DNA of 12,180 nt. Origin: a bacterium. GTDB lineage: Bacteria > Bacteroidota > Ignavibacteria > Kapaibacteriales > UBA2268. Position numbers and translations under genes: made by a program. Every line of letters starts with the position of its first letter. Within the stretch, counting starts at the first letter, position 1. The DNA is taken from NCBI GenBank assembly GCA_024710535.1, contig JANJUO010000488.1, positions 1 to 12,180 of the forward strand, in the 5' to 3' direction. Positions 1 through 4,829 of this stretch are shown here, one piece after another. The notes beneath the pieces are model-generated. The model was not told where the DNA came from. It was given only the letters and a program-made list of their open reading frames with translations, and did not search any database.

Positions 1-60
1 TTTCTTAGGATTAGAAAGAAGTTAAAAAATAAATTTTCAATTCATAAATTACCCATATTA

Positions 61-87
61 ACCCCTTTTTTAAAAGGGGTTTTTTTA
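61..87 (+). terminator. Hairpin terminator of a gene left of the window
   Basis: A perfect stem, ACCCCTTTT (61-69) pairing with AAAAGGGGT (72-80), is followed on the plus strand by seven T residues (81-87). The T-tract fits a rho-independent terminator for a plus-strand gene ending near the left edge; one frame at 2-25 reads FLGLERS then TAA and could be its last codons. On the minus strand the hairpin is followed only by TTAAT, so it would be a weak terminator for the ubiquitin-like gene ending at 89, though it may act in both directions. Confidence 0.7.
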
Positions 88-88
88 T

Positions 89-520
89 TTATTTCCATAT
101 CCTTTTTATAGCAAATATGCCAATCAATGAACCAAATAGAATCAATCCCCAAGTTGGCAATGTTGGAATACTCGTAGTAAAAGTCATATCCAAAGTTGTG
201 CCACCTCCAATATTATAATCTGCTAAAGTTCTATCATTAAGTAAAGTTGTGCTTGACTTTTTGAGTATAATTATATCAGGTGGAAATCCTTCTTTATCTT
301 GAATTTTTTGCTTAACTTCTTCAATATAATCAGATGGCTCCACTTCCAAAGTGATAGTTTTTCCACTTTCTACATTTTTCACATAAATTTGATGTGCAGA
401 TAAATTATTAAATGCAAATAAAATAAGTAGAATTAATACTATTGATGTTCGATGCTTCAATACTCTTTGCCTTAAAAATATATAACTTACCATTTGATTA
501 ACATTTAAGTCTTTTACCAA
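89..520 (-). CDS. Secreted ubiquitin-like protein with IPTL-CTERM sorting signal (copy 1)
   Basis: The 143-residue product has a hydrophobic export signal (about residues 26-38, likely cleavage after LSA at 42), a ubiquitin fold (43-115), then IPTLPTWG (118-125), a hydrophobic segment (126-138) and the basic tail KRIWK. The fold follows eukaryotic ubiquitin closely: GKTITLEVEPSD, KIQDKEG, PPD, RTL and DYNI are all present, and a hand alignment gives about 41 identities over roughly 72 positions, with one extra residue in the first hairpin. The C-terminal LRLRGG is replaced by FTTSIPTL. The ubiquitin Ile44 position is Lys, and Lys48 and Lys63 positions are Thr and Gly, so isopeptide conjugation is not expected. 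The IPTL motif is a known exosortase-type signal, implying attachment to or processing at the cell envelope. The ATG at 520 gives a 20-residue N-terminal extension absent from copy 2; a TTG at 460-458 gives MKHRTSIV, which aligns with MKNRKMYI of copy 2 and yields 123 residues. I favour the TTG start. Its function is unknown. Confidence 0.88.
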   Translation of the reverse strand: MVKDLNVNQMVSYIFLRQRVLKHRTSIVLILLILFAFNNLSAHQIYVKNVESGKTITLEVEPSDYIEEVKQKIQDKEGFPPDIIILKKSSTTLLNDRTLADYNIGGGTTLDMTFTTSIPTLPTWGLILFGSLIGIFAIKRIWK

Positions 521-550
521 ATAATCAATTTACAGTATAATTTAAATTAA

Positions 551-937
551 TTATGCTTTTATCGCTGTTTTATAAATCTTTATTACAGCAAATAATGACA
601 ATGTTGTAAATAGAAAAATCAATCCCCAAGTTGGTAATGTTGGAATGCTCGTAGTGAAAGTCATATTTAAAGTATCTTCTTTATTAATATTATAATCAGA
701 TAAAGTCTTATTATTTTCTAGAGTATTTCCTGAATATTTTAGAATAATTATCTCAGGCGGGATTTCTTTAATGTCGTAAATTTTAGCCTTCAAGTTGTCA
801 ATAGTATCAGCGGGTTCTACATCCAAAGTGATTGATTCTCCACTTTGTACATTATATATGAAAATTTGCATTGCAGATAATTGATTAAATGCTAAAAATA
901 CAATCAATAATAATATATACATTTTTCTGTTTTTCAT
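551..937 (-). CDS. Secreted ubiquitin-like protein with IPTL-CTERM sorting signal (copy 2)
   Basis: The 128-residue product is a paralogue of the gene at 89-520 and lies 30 bp upstream of it, probably in the same transcript. It has a signal peptide (1-22, basic MKNRK, hydrophobic core, LSA), a ubiquitin fold (23-95), IPTLPTWG (98-105), a hydrophobic stretch (106-119) and the basic tail KIYKTAIKA. Predicted cleavage after LSA leaves a mature protein starting MQIF, the same four residues as eukaryotic ubiquitin. The EPADTID, LKAKI, TLSDYNI and KEDTL segments match ubiquitin; Lys27, Lys29 and Lys63 equivalents remain, but Lys11 is Glu, Lys48 is Asn, Ile44 is Lys, and there is no terminal Gly-Gly. 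The central PPEIIILK differs from ubiquitin but is shared with copy 1. An AGGA lies about 9 bases before the ATG. The gene starts only about 20 bases after the terminator of the preceding DUF1015 gene, so its own promoter would have to overlap that terminator, unless read-through drives it. Its role is unknown. Confidence 0.92.
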   Translation of the reverse strand: MKNRKMYILLLIVFLAFNQLSAMQIFIYNVQSGESITLDVEPADTIDNLKAKIYDIKEIPPEIIILKYSGNTLENNKTLSDYNINKEDTLNMTFTTSIPTLPTWGLIFLFTTLSLFAVIKIYKTAIKA

Positions 938-960
938 TTATTTTTTCCTATAAACAAAAA

Positions 961-997
961 AAATCCTACCAAATTTGCTTTTTGGTAGGATTTTTTT
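961..997. terminator. Bidirectional hairpin terminator after the DUF1015 gene
   Basis: AAATCCTACCAAA (961-973) pairs perfectly with TTTGGTAGGATTT (981-993) across a 7-base loop. A T-run follows on the plus strand and an A-run (T-run on the minus strand) lies at 954-963. It begins 9 bases past the stop codon of the minus-strand gene at 1006-2247 and should end that transcript, separating it from the ubiquitin-like pair. Confidence 0.85.
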
Positions 998-1005
998 GTT
1001 TTTAA

Positions 1006-2247
1006 TTAATCAAGAAAATGTACAAACAAGCCATCTCTTAATTTTGGCTCAAACCAAGTTGATTTTGGTGGCATTATTTGACCGGCATCTGCTATTGCCA
1101 TCAATTCTTCAATTGAAGTGGCATACATTGCAAAAGCAATCTGCATTTCTCCGCTATTTACACGTTTTTCCAATTCTTCCAATCCGCGAATTCCGCCAAC
1201 AAAGTCGATTCTTTTGCTTGTGCGTGGATCGTCAATTCCCAAATAAGGAGTAAGAATATGTTTTTGAAGCAAAGCAACATCAAGTTTTTCAACAGGATCG
1301 TTTGTATCCATCAACTTGCTATGGAAATTCAAACAATACCATTTATTATCCAAATACATTCCAACTTCTCCTTTTTTAGTTGGTTTGTAAGCAGAATCTT
1401 TCACTTCAATTGAGAAGAATTCAGTCAATTTTTCTAAAAATTCCTCTTTAGATAAACCATTCAAATCTTTTACCAAGCGATTGTAATCCATAATATACAA
1501 TTGGCTCGCAGGGAAAAGCACCGCAAGGAAGAAATTATATTCTTCGTTGCCTGTATGATTTGGGTTTGCTTGTTGTCTTTCACGACCAACAATACTTGCC
1601 GCCGCAGAACGATGATGACCGTCAGCAACATAGAAATAATCAACATCAGAAAGAATTTTTGTAATTTTCGCATTCAAATCGGCATCTTTTATAACCCAAC
1701 TTTGATGACGAATGCCATCTGCCGCAACGTGATCGTTATCAGGAGTATTTTTGATTACTTCACTAACAATTTCGTCAATTGAATTCAAATCTCTATAAGT
1801 CAAAAAGATTGGACCGGTATGAGCATTTGTAATTCTAACGTGCTCGCAACGATCTTCTTCTTTATCTTTGCGTGTTTTTTCGTGCTTTTTGATTACATCA
1901 TTCCAATAATCATCAACAGATGCACAACCAACTAATCCATATTGAGTTCTGCCATTCATAGTTTGAGCATAAACATAAATATATGGTTCTGAATCTTCAA
2001 CAAGATTACCGTCGTTAATAAGTTTCATCAAATTTTCTCTACCCTTTGCATAAACACTTGCATCATGCAAATCTATGCTTGGATCAAGGTCGATTTCAGG
2101 TTTTCCAACATGCAAAAAGGTTAATGAATTACCTTTTGCTTCTTCGCGTGCTTCTTCTGAATTTAGCACATCATAAGGTTTTGATGCAATCAATCCTGCT
2201 TTATCAGCAACAGGTCTGAATGCTTTGAAAGTTTTGAATACTGCCAT
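1006..2247 (-). CDS. DUF1015 family protein, serine-biosynthesis neighbour
   Basis: The 413-residue length is typical of the DUF1015 family, a conserved cytosolic family with no signal peptide or membrane segment. Recognisable blocks are the N-terminal FRPVADKAGLIASKPYDVL, the GPIFLTYRD strand (145-153), the signature YVADGHHRSAAA (206-217), LGIDDPRTSKRIDFVGG (336-352) and the C-terminal MPPKSTWFEPKLRDGLFVH. In many Bacteroidota and Clostridia this family lies beside serA and serC, and here it follows serA (2535-3455) on the same strand, which supports a role in serine or related amino-acid metabolism. The DGHHR motif resembles that of ParB/Srx-fold enzymes, which include free-serine kinases; I infer a possible kinase or nucleotide-dependent role, but no reaction has been shown for this family to my knowledge. 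The ATG gives the usual family N-terminus MAVFKTFKAFRP. The 287-bp repeat-filled spacer after serA and a possible promoter at 2262-2296 suggest it may be transcribed separately. Confidence 0.9.
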   Translation of the reverse strand: MAVFKTFKAFRPVADKAGLIASKPYDVLNSEEAREEAKGNSLTFLHVGKPEIDLDPSIDLHDASVYAKGRENLMKLINDGNLVEDSEPYIYVYAQTMNGRTQYGLVGCASVDDYWNDVIKKHEKTRKDKEEDRCEHVRITNAHTGPIFLTYRDLNSIDEIVSEVIKNTPDNDHVAADGIRHQSWVIKDADLNAKITKILSDVDYFYVADGHHRSAAASIVGRERQQANPNHTGNEEYNFFLAVLFPASQLYIMDYNRLVKDLNGLSKEEFLEKLTEFFSIEVKDSAYKPTKKGEVGMYLDNKWYCLNFHSKLMDTNDPVEKLDVALLQKHILTPYLGIDDPRTSKRIDFVGGIRGLEELEKRVNSGEMQIAFAMYATSIEELMAIADAGQIMPPKSTWFEPKLRDGLFVHFLD

Positions 2248-2261
2248 TTTAAATCAAATTC

Positions 2262-2296
2262 CAAATTTATATTATTAATTTACTTTTCTGACCAAA
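2262..2296 (-). promoter_or_regulatory. Possible Bacteroidota-type promoter of the DUF1015 gene
   Basis: On the minus strand TAAATTTG (2269-2262) matches the Bacteroidota -7 consensus TAnnTTTG and sits 14 bases before the start codon at 2247. A TTTG (2296-2293) could be the -33 element, but the 23-base gap is slightly longer than usual. In sequence this AT-rich, the match may be chance. Confidence 0.25.
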
Positions 2297-2335
2297 TTTT
2301 ACTAATCGTAGCTGTCCAATAAGTATAAATTTCAG

Positions 2336-2402
2336 GAACAAGCAAGGATGCTTGTTCTACTAAGTCTTTATAAATATAGTAGGTCAAACATCCTTGTTTG
2401 AC
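2336..2402. repeat. Pair of palindromes sharing the core CATCCTTG
   Basis: GAACAAGCA (2336-2344) pairs perfectly with TGCTTGTTC (2349-2357) around AGGA. GTCAAACA (2383-2390) pairs perfectly with TGTTTGAC (2395-2402) around TCCT. The two hairpins contain the same CATCCTTG core, on opposite strands, with different arms. No T-tract follows either on the minus strand, so they do not look like terminators. They resemble dispersed REP-like palindromes of AT-rich FCB genomes. Confidence 0.6.
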
Positions 2403-2437
2403 AATAATTATCAAAAATTATTCTTATTAGACAACCT

Positions 2438-2477
2438 CAGAACATATTTTCTGTTCTGTCGGTTGTTACAACCGACA
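2438..2477. repeat. Two overlapping palindromes in the serA-DUF1015 spacer
   Basis: CAGAACA (2438-2444) pairs with TGTTCTG (2452-2458). TGTCGGTTG (2457-2465) pairs perfectly with CAACCGACA (2469-2477) across TTA. The second is GC-richer than its surroundings. The two hairpins share bases 2457-2458, so they could be alternative structures. With the pair at 2336-2402 and the C/G-run hairpin at 2495-2514 they fill most of the spacer. Confidence 0.6.
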
Positions 2478-2494
2478 CTTTTTTCCCTATCCTT

Positions 2495-2514
2495 CCCCCT
2501 CAAAAAAGAGGGGG
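2495..2514. repeat. C-run/G-run palindrome next to the serA stop codon
   Basis: CCCCCTC (2495-2501) pairs with GAGGGGG (2508-2514) across six A residues. The flanks CCCTATCC before and TTAGGGGG after give a longer imperfect arm. Lacking a following T-tract on the minus strand, it is not a classical terminator for serA (stop at 2535), although the stem could slow polymerase. C-run/G-run palindromes of this form occur as dispersed intergenic repeats in FCB-group genomes; copy number here cannot be judged from one window. Confidence 0.55.
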
Positions 2515-2534
2515 TTAGGGGGTGTGTTAAGTAC

Positions 2535-3455
2535 TTACTTCTTCAAAACATCAACAATCTTCTGAGCAATTTCTTCGCCCACTCTTTCTTGAGCTTCATC
2601 AGTGGAAGCACCAATGTGAGGTGTAACAGATACATTTGGATGAGCAATCAATTCTGCTTGAGCTTCGGTAACTGGTTCATTTGCAAACACATCAATACCA
2701 GCAAAAGATACTTTGCCACTATTCAATGCATTAAGTAAAGAAGTTTCACAAACTACTCCACCACGAGCGCAATTAATCAAAATCACACCATCTTTCATCA
2801 TTGCAAATTCTTTTTCAGCAATTGTGGCACCTTCGGCTTTGATGAAAGGAATGTGCAAAGTAATAATATCTGCATTTTGCAATAATTCTTCTTTGCTAAC
2901 CAATTTCACATTTAAATCTGTATTCAAAACATAAGGATCGGAAGCAATTACATTCATTTGCAAACCTAAAGCACGCTTTGCAACTTCTTTGCCAATATTT
3001 CCAAAACCAAGAATACCAAGAGTTTTTCCTGTTAATTCTCTGCCATGACTGAATTCTTTTTTGGGCCATTTTCCGGCTTGCATCATAGTTGTTGATTTAT
3101 AAATAAATCTATTGACGCCAAACATGTGGGCAATTGCTAATTCGGCAACTGAAATCGAAGAAGCGCCCGGTGTATTCAAAACTTGAATGCCTTTGCTTTT
3201 TGCATATTGAACATCAATATTATCCAATCCAACACCGCCACGAGCAATGCATTTCAAATTAACACCTGCATCTATAACTTCTTTGGTTACTTTTGTGGCT
3301 GAGCGAACCATAATTGCATCAAATTGTGCAATATTTGCCAATAATTCTTCGGGAGTCATTTTTTGTTCAACAACTTCTAATCCCGCATTTTTCATCAAAT
3401 CGGAACCGATTTTCTCGATACCGTCTGCAACTAAAACTTTCATTTTATTCTCCAT
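2535..3455 (-). CDS. serA: D-3-phosphoglycerate dehydrogenase, short form
   Basis: This enzyme oxidises 3-phosphoglycerate to 3-phosphohydroxypyruvate with NAD+, the first step of serine synthesis, in the cytosol. The 306 residues form the two-domain D-2-hydroxyacid dehydrogenase core: a substrate domain at both ends and an NAD domain (about 100-280) with the Rossmann glycines G150-F-G-N-I-G155 and an acidic NAD-ribose residue D173. The catalytic triad is present: R231 in CARGG, E260 in FANEP and H280 in TPHIG. GGVGLDNID (73-81) is typical of the 3-phosphoglycerate branch. The regulatory ACT/ASB C-terminal domains found in longer SerA proteins are missing, as is normal for the short type, so allosteric serine inhibition is less likely. 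A second ATG four codons in (MKVLVADGI) is an equally good start. The DUF1015 gene lies downstream on the same strand; serC is not in the window. Confidence 0.93.
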   Translation of the reverse strand: MENKMKVLVADGIEKIGSDLMKNAGLEVVEQKMTPEELLANIAQFDAIMVRSATKVTKEVIDAGVNLKCIARGGVGLDNIDVQYAKSKGIQVLNTPGASSISVAELAIAHMFGVNRFIYKSTTMMQAGKWPKKEFSHGRELTGKTLGILGFGNIGKEVAKRALGLQMNVIASDPYVLNTDLNVKLVSKEELLQNADIITLHIPFIKAEGATIAEKEFAMMKDGVILINCARGGVVCETSLLNALNSGKVSFAGIDVFANEPVTEAQAELIAHPNVSVTPHIGASTDEAQERVGEEIAQKIVDVLKK

Positions 3456-3673
3456 AAATTTCTTTGTTATTTAATCTTTATGGTAATTTTCAAAACTTTT
3501 TTTGATTTTGTAAACCACCAATTTCAAAATTAACAATAATTAATTGACTAAAAAAACTTTGTTTGAAAATTATTATTTTCTTCAAGCAAAAAGCATAAAT
3601 ATTATAGTTTTCAGTTCAAAATTCAAGTATCAATTTGGTATTATAACAATAAATTACTAATAAAATTGAGCAA
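3456..3673. other. Upstream region of serA with no recognised element
   Basis: This stretch is very A/T-rich and has no convincing open frame, hairpin terminator or repeat. It must hold the serA promoter, reading leftward, but I see no clear -7 box. The plus-strand remnant begins at its right end. Confidence 0.5.
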
Positions 3674-3828
3674 ATGCCTCTTTTAAGTAATATTAATCTT
3701 GGTAATAAGACCATAAACTAAACTCTGTTCAAAATAGTAAACACCCATACGAAGATAACATCCAAGCAGAAGAGTTAATAAAAGATCCAACTGAGTTGAA
3801 TAAGCTTTCAAAAGTGATTCTCAAGTAA
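3674..3828 (+). pseudogene. Remnant of a small plus-strand gene (C-terminus duplicated at 4519-4559)
   Basis: Two coding-like pieces lie in different frames. An ATG at 3674 opens MPLLSNINLGNKTIN and stops at 3719-3721. From 3721 another frame reads NSVQNSKHPYEDNIQAEEL and on through IKDPTELNKLSKVILK to a TAA at 3826-3828. A single frameshift near 3720 would join them into one protein of about 50 residues, so I read this as a decayed small gene; the amino-acid composition is protein-like rather than random translation. The last part falls into sevens: NIQAEEL, IKDPTEL, NKLSKVI. The final 13 residues recur almost exactly at the end of the 21-bp array (TELNKLSKVIPK). No family is recognised. The low confidence reflects the short length. 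Confidence 0.35.
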
Positions 3829-4097
3829 TTAATCATATAATTAAATTGTCATATTTTTTAATAAAGAAATAAAAAGCATTAATTCATACTCTTAAATTCT
3901 AATACAATACAGCCACCTTTTTCTGTATTTGAAAATTTAATTTTAGTTTTATAGTTCTCGCAAATATCACTCACAATTTGCAAACCTAAACCCAAACCAC
4001 GCTCATTATTTGTGCCTGCTTTGGAAGTAATTTCTAAAAAATTATTCGATAATATATTGTCTGGAAAACAAGCTCCGCTATCTATTATGCTAATTGA
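3788..4097. repeat. Duplicated segment, left copy (partner at 4519-4829)
   Basis: This segment matches 4519-4829 at an offset of 731 bases, shifting to 732 after a one-base indel near 3893. The first 100 bases (3788-3887) differ at only 3 positions. The next 130 or so differ at about a dozen, and identity falls further toward 4097. It holds the 3' end of the small plus-strand remnant and, convergent with it, the 3' end of the histidine kinase remnant. The matching order in both copies shows that the duplication covered a tail-to-tail gene junction. Confidence 0.85.
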
Positions 4098-4190
4098 ATT
4101 TGAAATTGCAACAATATGCTCGTCATCCCTAAGAAGAGGCTTAGAATCTTTAATAAGAAGCTCGAAAGTATCTAATATGACTCTATCAAT
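3879..4190 (-). pseudogene. Headless histidine kinase ATPase-domain remnant
   Basis: Reading leftward, this frame is open from a TAA at 4193-4191 to a TAA at 3881-3879, but contains no ATG except three codons before the end. Residues encoded at 4097-3894 match positions 558-625 of the kinase at 4623-6500, including GTNNERGLGLGLQIVSDIC (G2 box) and FSNTEKGGCIVLEF. The G1 box is damaged: DSGEGFP in the intact kinase is DSGACFP here. The phosphoacceptor His region and the Asn box are absent. A one-base deletion at the stop codon adds KSMN to the C-terminus. It is a non-functional partial paralogue. The frame stays open and the G2 box is intact, so the decay is not ancient or the piece has been refreshed by recombination with its neighbour. 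Confidence 0.8.
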
Positions 4191-4207
4191 TTAAGATAAG
4201 CAATAAA

Positions 4208-4525
4208 ATGAATAATGAAATCTTCAACAGACTTTATGAATTCTTCAACAGACTTTATGAATTCTTCAACAGACTTTATGAAATCTGTAACAGACTTTAT
4301 GAAATCTTCAACAGACTTTATGAAATCTTCAACAGACTTTATGAAATCTTCAACAGACTTTATGATTTCATCAACAGACTTTATGAAATCTTCAACAGAC
4401 TTTATGAATTCTTCAACAGACTTTATGAAATCTGCAACAGACTTTATGATTTTCTCAACAGACTTTATGAAATCTTAAACAAATATAATGACTTTCTCAA
4501 CGGAATTTATGAAAGTATCAACTGA
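4208..4525 (+). CDS. Alternative heptad-repeat ORF through the array (FNRLYEI units)
   Basis: An ATG at 4208 opens a 105-codon frame across the 21-bp array, made of about 13 copies of a seven-residue unit close to IFNRLYE (variants FFNRLYE, ICNRLYE, FINRLYD, FLNRLYE), ending at TGA 4523-4525. The spacing of Leu, Tyr and Phe would give an amphipathic or coiled-coil helix. The frame may simply be a by-product of a 21-base unit that lacks stops in this phase. No upstream ribosome-binding site or family match is recognised, and it competes with the frame at 4215-4559, so I consider expression unproven. Confidence 0.25.
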   Translation: MNNEIFNRLYEFFNRLYEFFNRLYEICNRLYEIFNRLYEIFNRLYEIFNRLYDFINRLYEIFNRLYEFFNRLYEICNRLYDFLNRLYEILNKYNDFLNGIYESIN

Positions 4526-4550
4526 GTTGAATAAGCTTTCAAAAGTGATT
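4215..4550. repeat. 21-bp tandem repeat array, about 16 units
   Basis: Units begin at 4215 and every 21 bases thereafter. Units 1-12 share the core TCAACAGACTTTATGA with almost no change; units 13-16 (4467-4550) are progressively diverged. Variation in the first twelve is confined to the five or so bases between ATGA and the CAACAGAC of the core. Units 1, 5, 6, 7 and 9 are identical, as are 2, 3 and 10, which indicates recent expansion. The unit is a multiple of three, and two plus frames and one minus frame cross units 1-12 without a stop. The array lies exactly between the two copies of the duplicated segment. Confidence 0.97.
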
Positions 4551-4559
4551 CCCAAGTAA
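4215..4559 (+). pseudogene. Heptad-repeat ORF with one nonsense codon, C-terminus shared with the remnant at 3674-3828
   Basis: From the ATG at 4215, successive 21-base units encode MKSSTDF with variants (MNSSTDF, MKSVTDF, MISSTDF, MKSATDF, MIFSTDF). The frame hits one stop, TAA at 4476-4478, created by a single C-to-A change in unit 13 relative to its neighbours. Ignoring that stop, it stays in frame through MTFSTEF, MKVSTEL and NKLSKVIPK to TAA at 4557-4559. That end matches the left remnant's IKDPTELNKLSKVILK. The agreement of phase and C-terminus suggests this, rather than the FNRLYEI frame, is the ancestral coding frame, and that the array grew by expansion of an IKDPTEL-like heptad. An in-frame TGA lies just before the ATG (4209-4211), so any original N-terminus is lost. 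No known family is recognised. Confidence 0.4.
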
Positions 4560-4829
4560 TTAATCAAATAATTAAATTGTCATATTTTTTAATAAAGAAA
4601 TAAAAAGTATTAATTCATCCCCTTAAAATTCTAATACAATACAGCCACCTTTTTCTGTATTTGAAAATTTGATTTTTGTATTATATTTCTCGCAAATATC
4701 ACTCACAATTTGCAATCCTAATCCAAGTCCACGCTCATTATTTGTGCCAGAAGTTGATTTAGTCAAATTTAATTTTCCTTCTAAAATACTTTCGGGGAAG
4801 CCTTCCCCACTATCTATGATTTCAATGCT
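4519..4829. repeat. Duplicated segment, right copy (partner at 3788-4097)
   Basis: This copy starts within unit 15 of the 21-bp array, at CAACTGAG, and runs through the non-coding junction (4560-4622) into the last 68 codons of the intact histidine kinase. The near-identity of the non-coding junction, greater than that of the coding part, points to recent duplication or gene conversion centred on the junction. Confidence 0.85.

Noticed and set aside
89..937. Ubiquitin-like genes as part of a bacterial ubiquitin conjugation (E1/E2/JAB) operon
   Set aside because: No E1, E2 or JAB-like gene is present nearby, the terminal Gly-Gly is missing, and both proteins carry export signals.
975..1253. 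Plus-strand open frame of 92 codons opposite the DUF1015 gene
   Set aside because: It overlaps the conserved DUF1015 coding sequence antisense and starts within the terminator; its protein has no recognisable features.
2495..2514. C-run/G-run hairpin as the rho-independent terminator of serA
   Set aside because: On the minus strand the stem is followed by AAGGATAGGG rather than a T-tract, so it does not fit the terminator pattern.
2394..2738. Plus-strand open frame of 114 codons spanning the hairpin spacer and serA
   Set aside because: It runs antisense through the serA C-terminus and through palindromes; the translation is not protein-like.
4012..4194. Plus-strand open frame of 60 codons
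   Set aside because: It is antisense to the histidine kinase remnant and mirrors the similar antisense frame over the intact kinase at 4669-4932.
4215..4550. CRISPR array
   Set aside because: The 21-bp units are directly adjacent with no unique spacers, and no cas genes are present; it is a simple tandem repeat.
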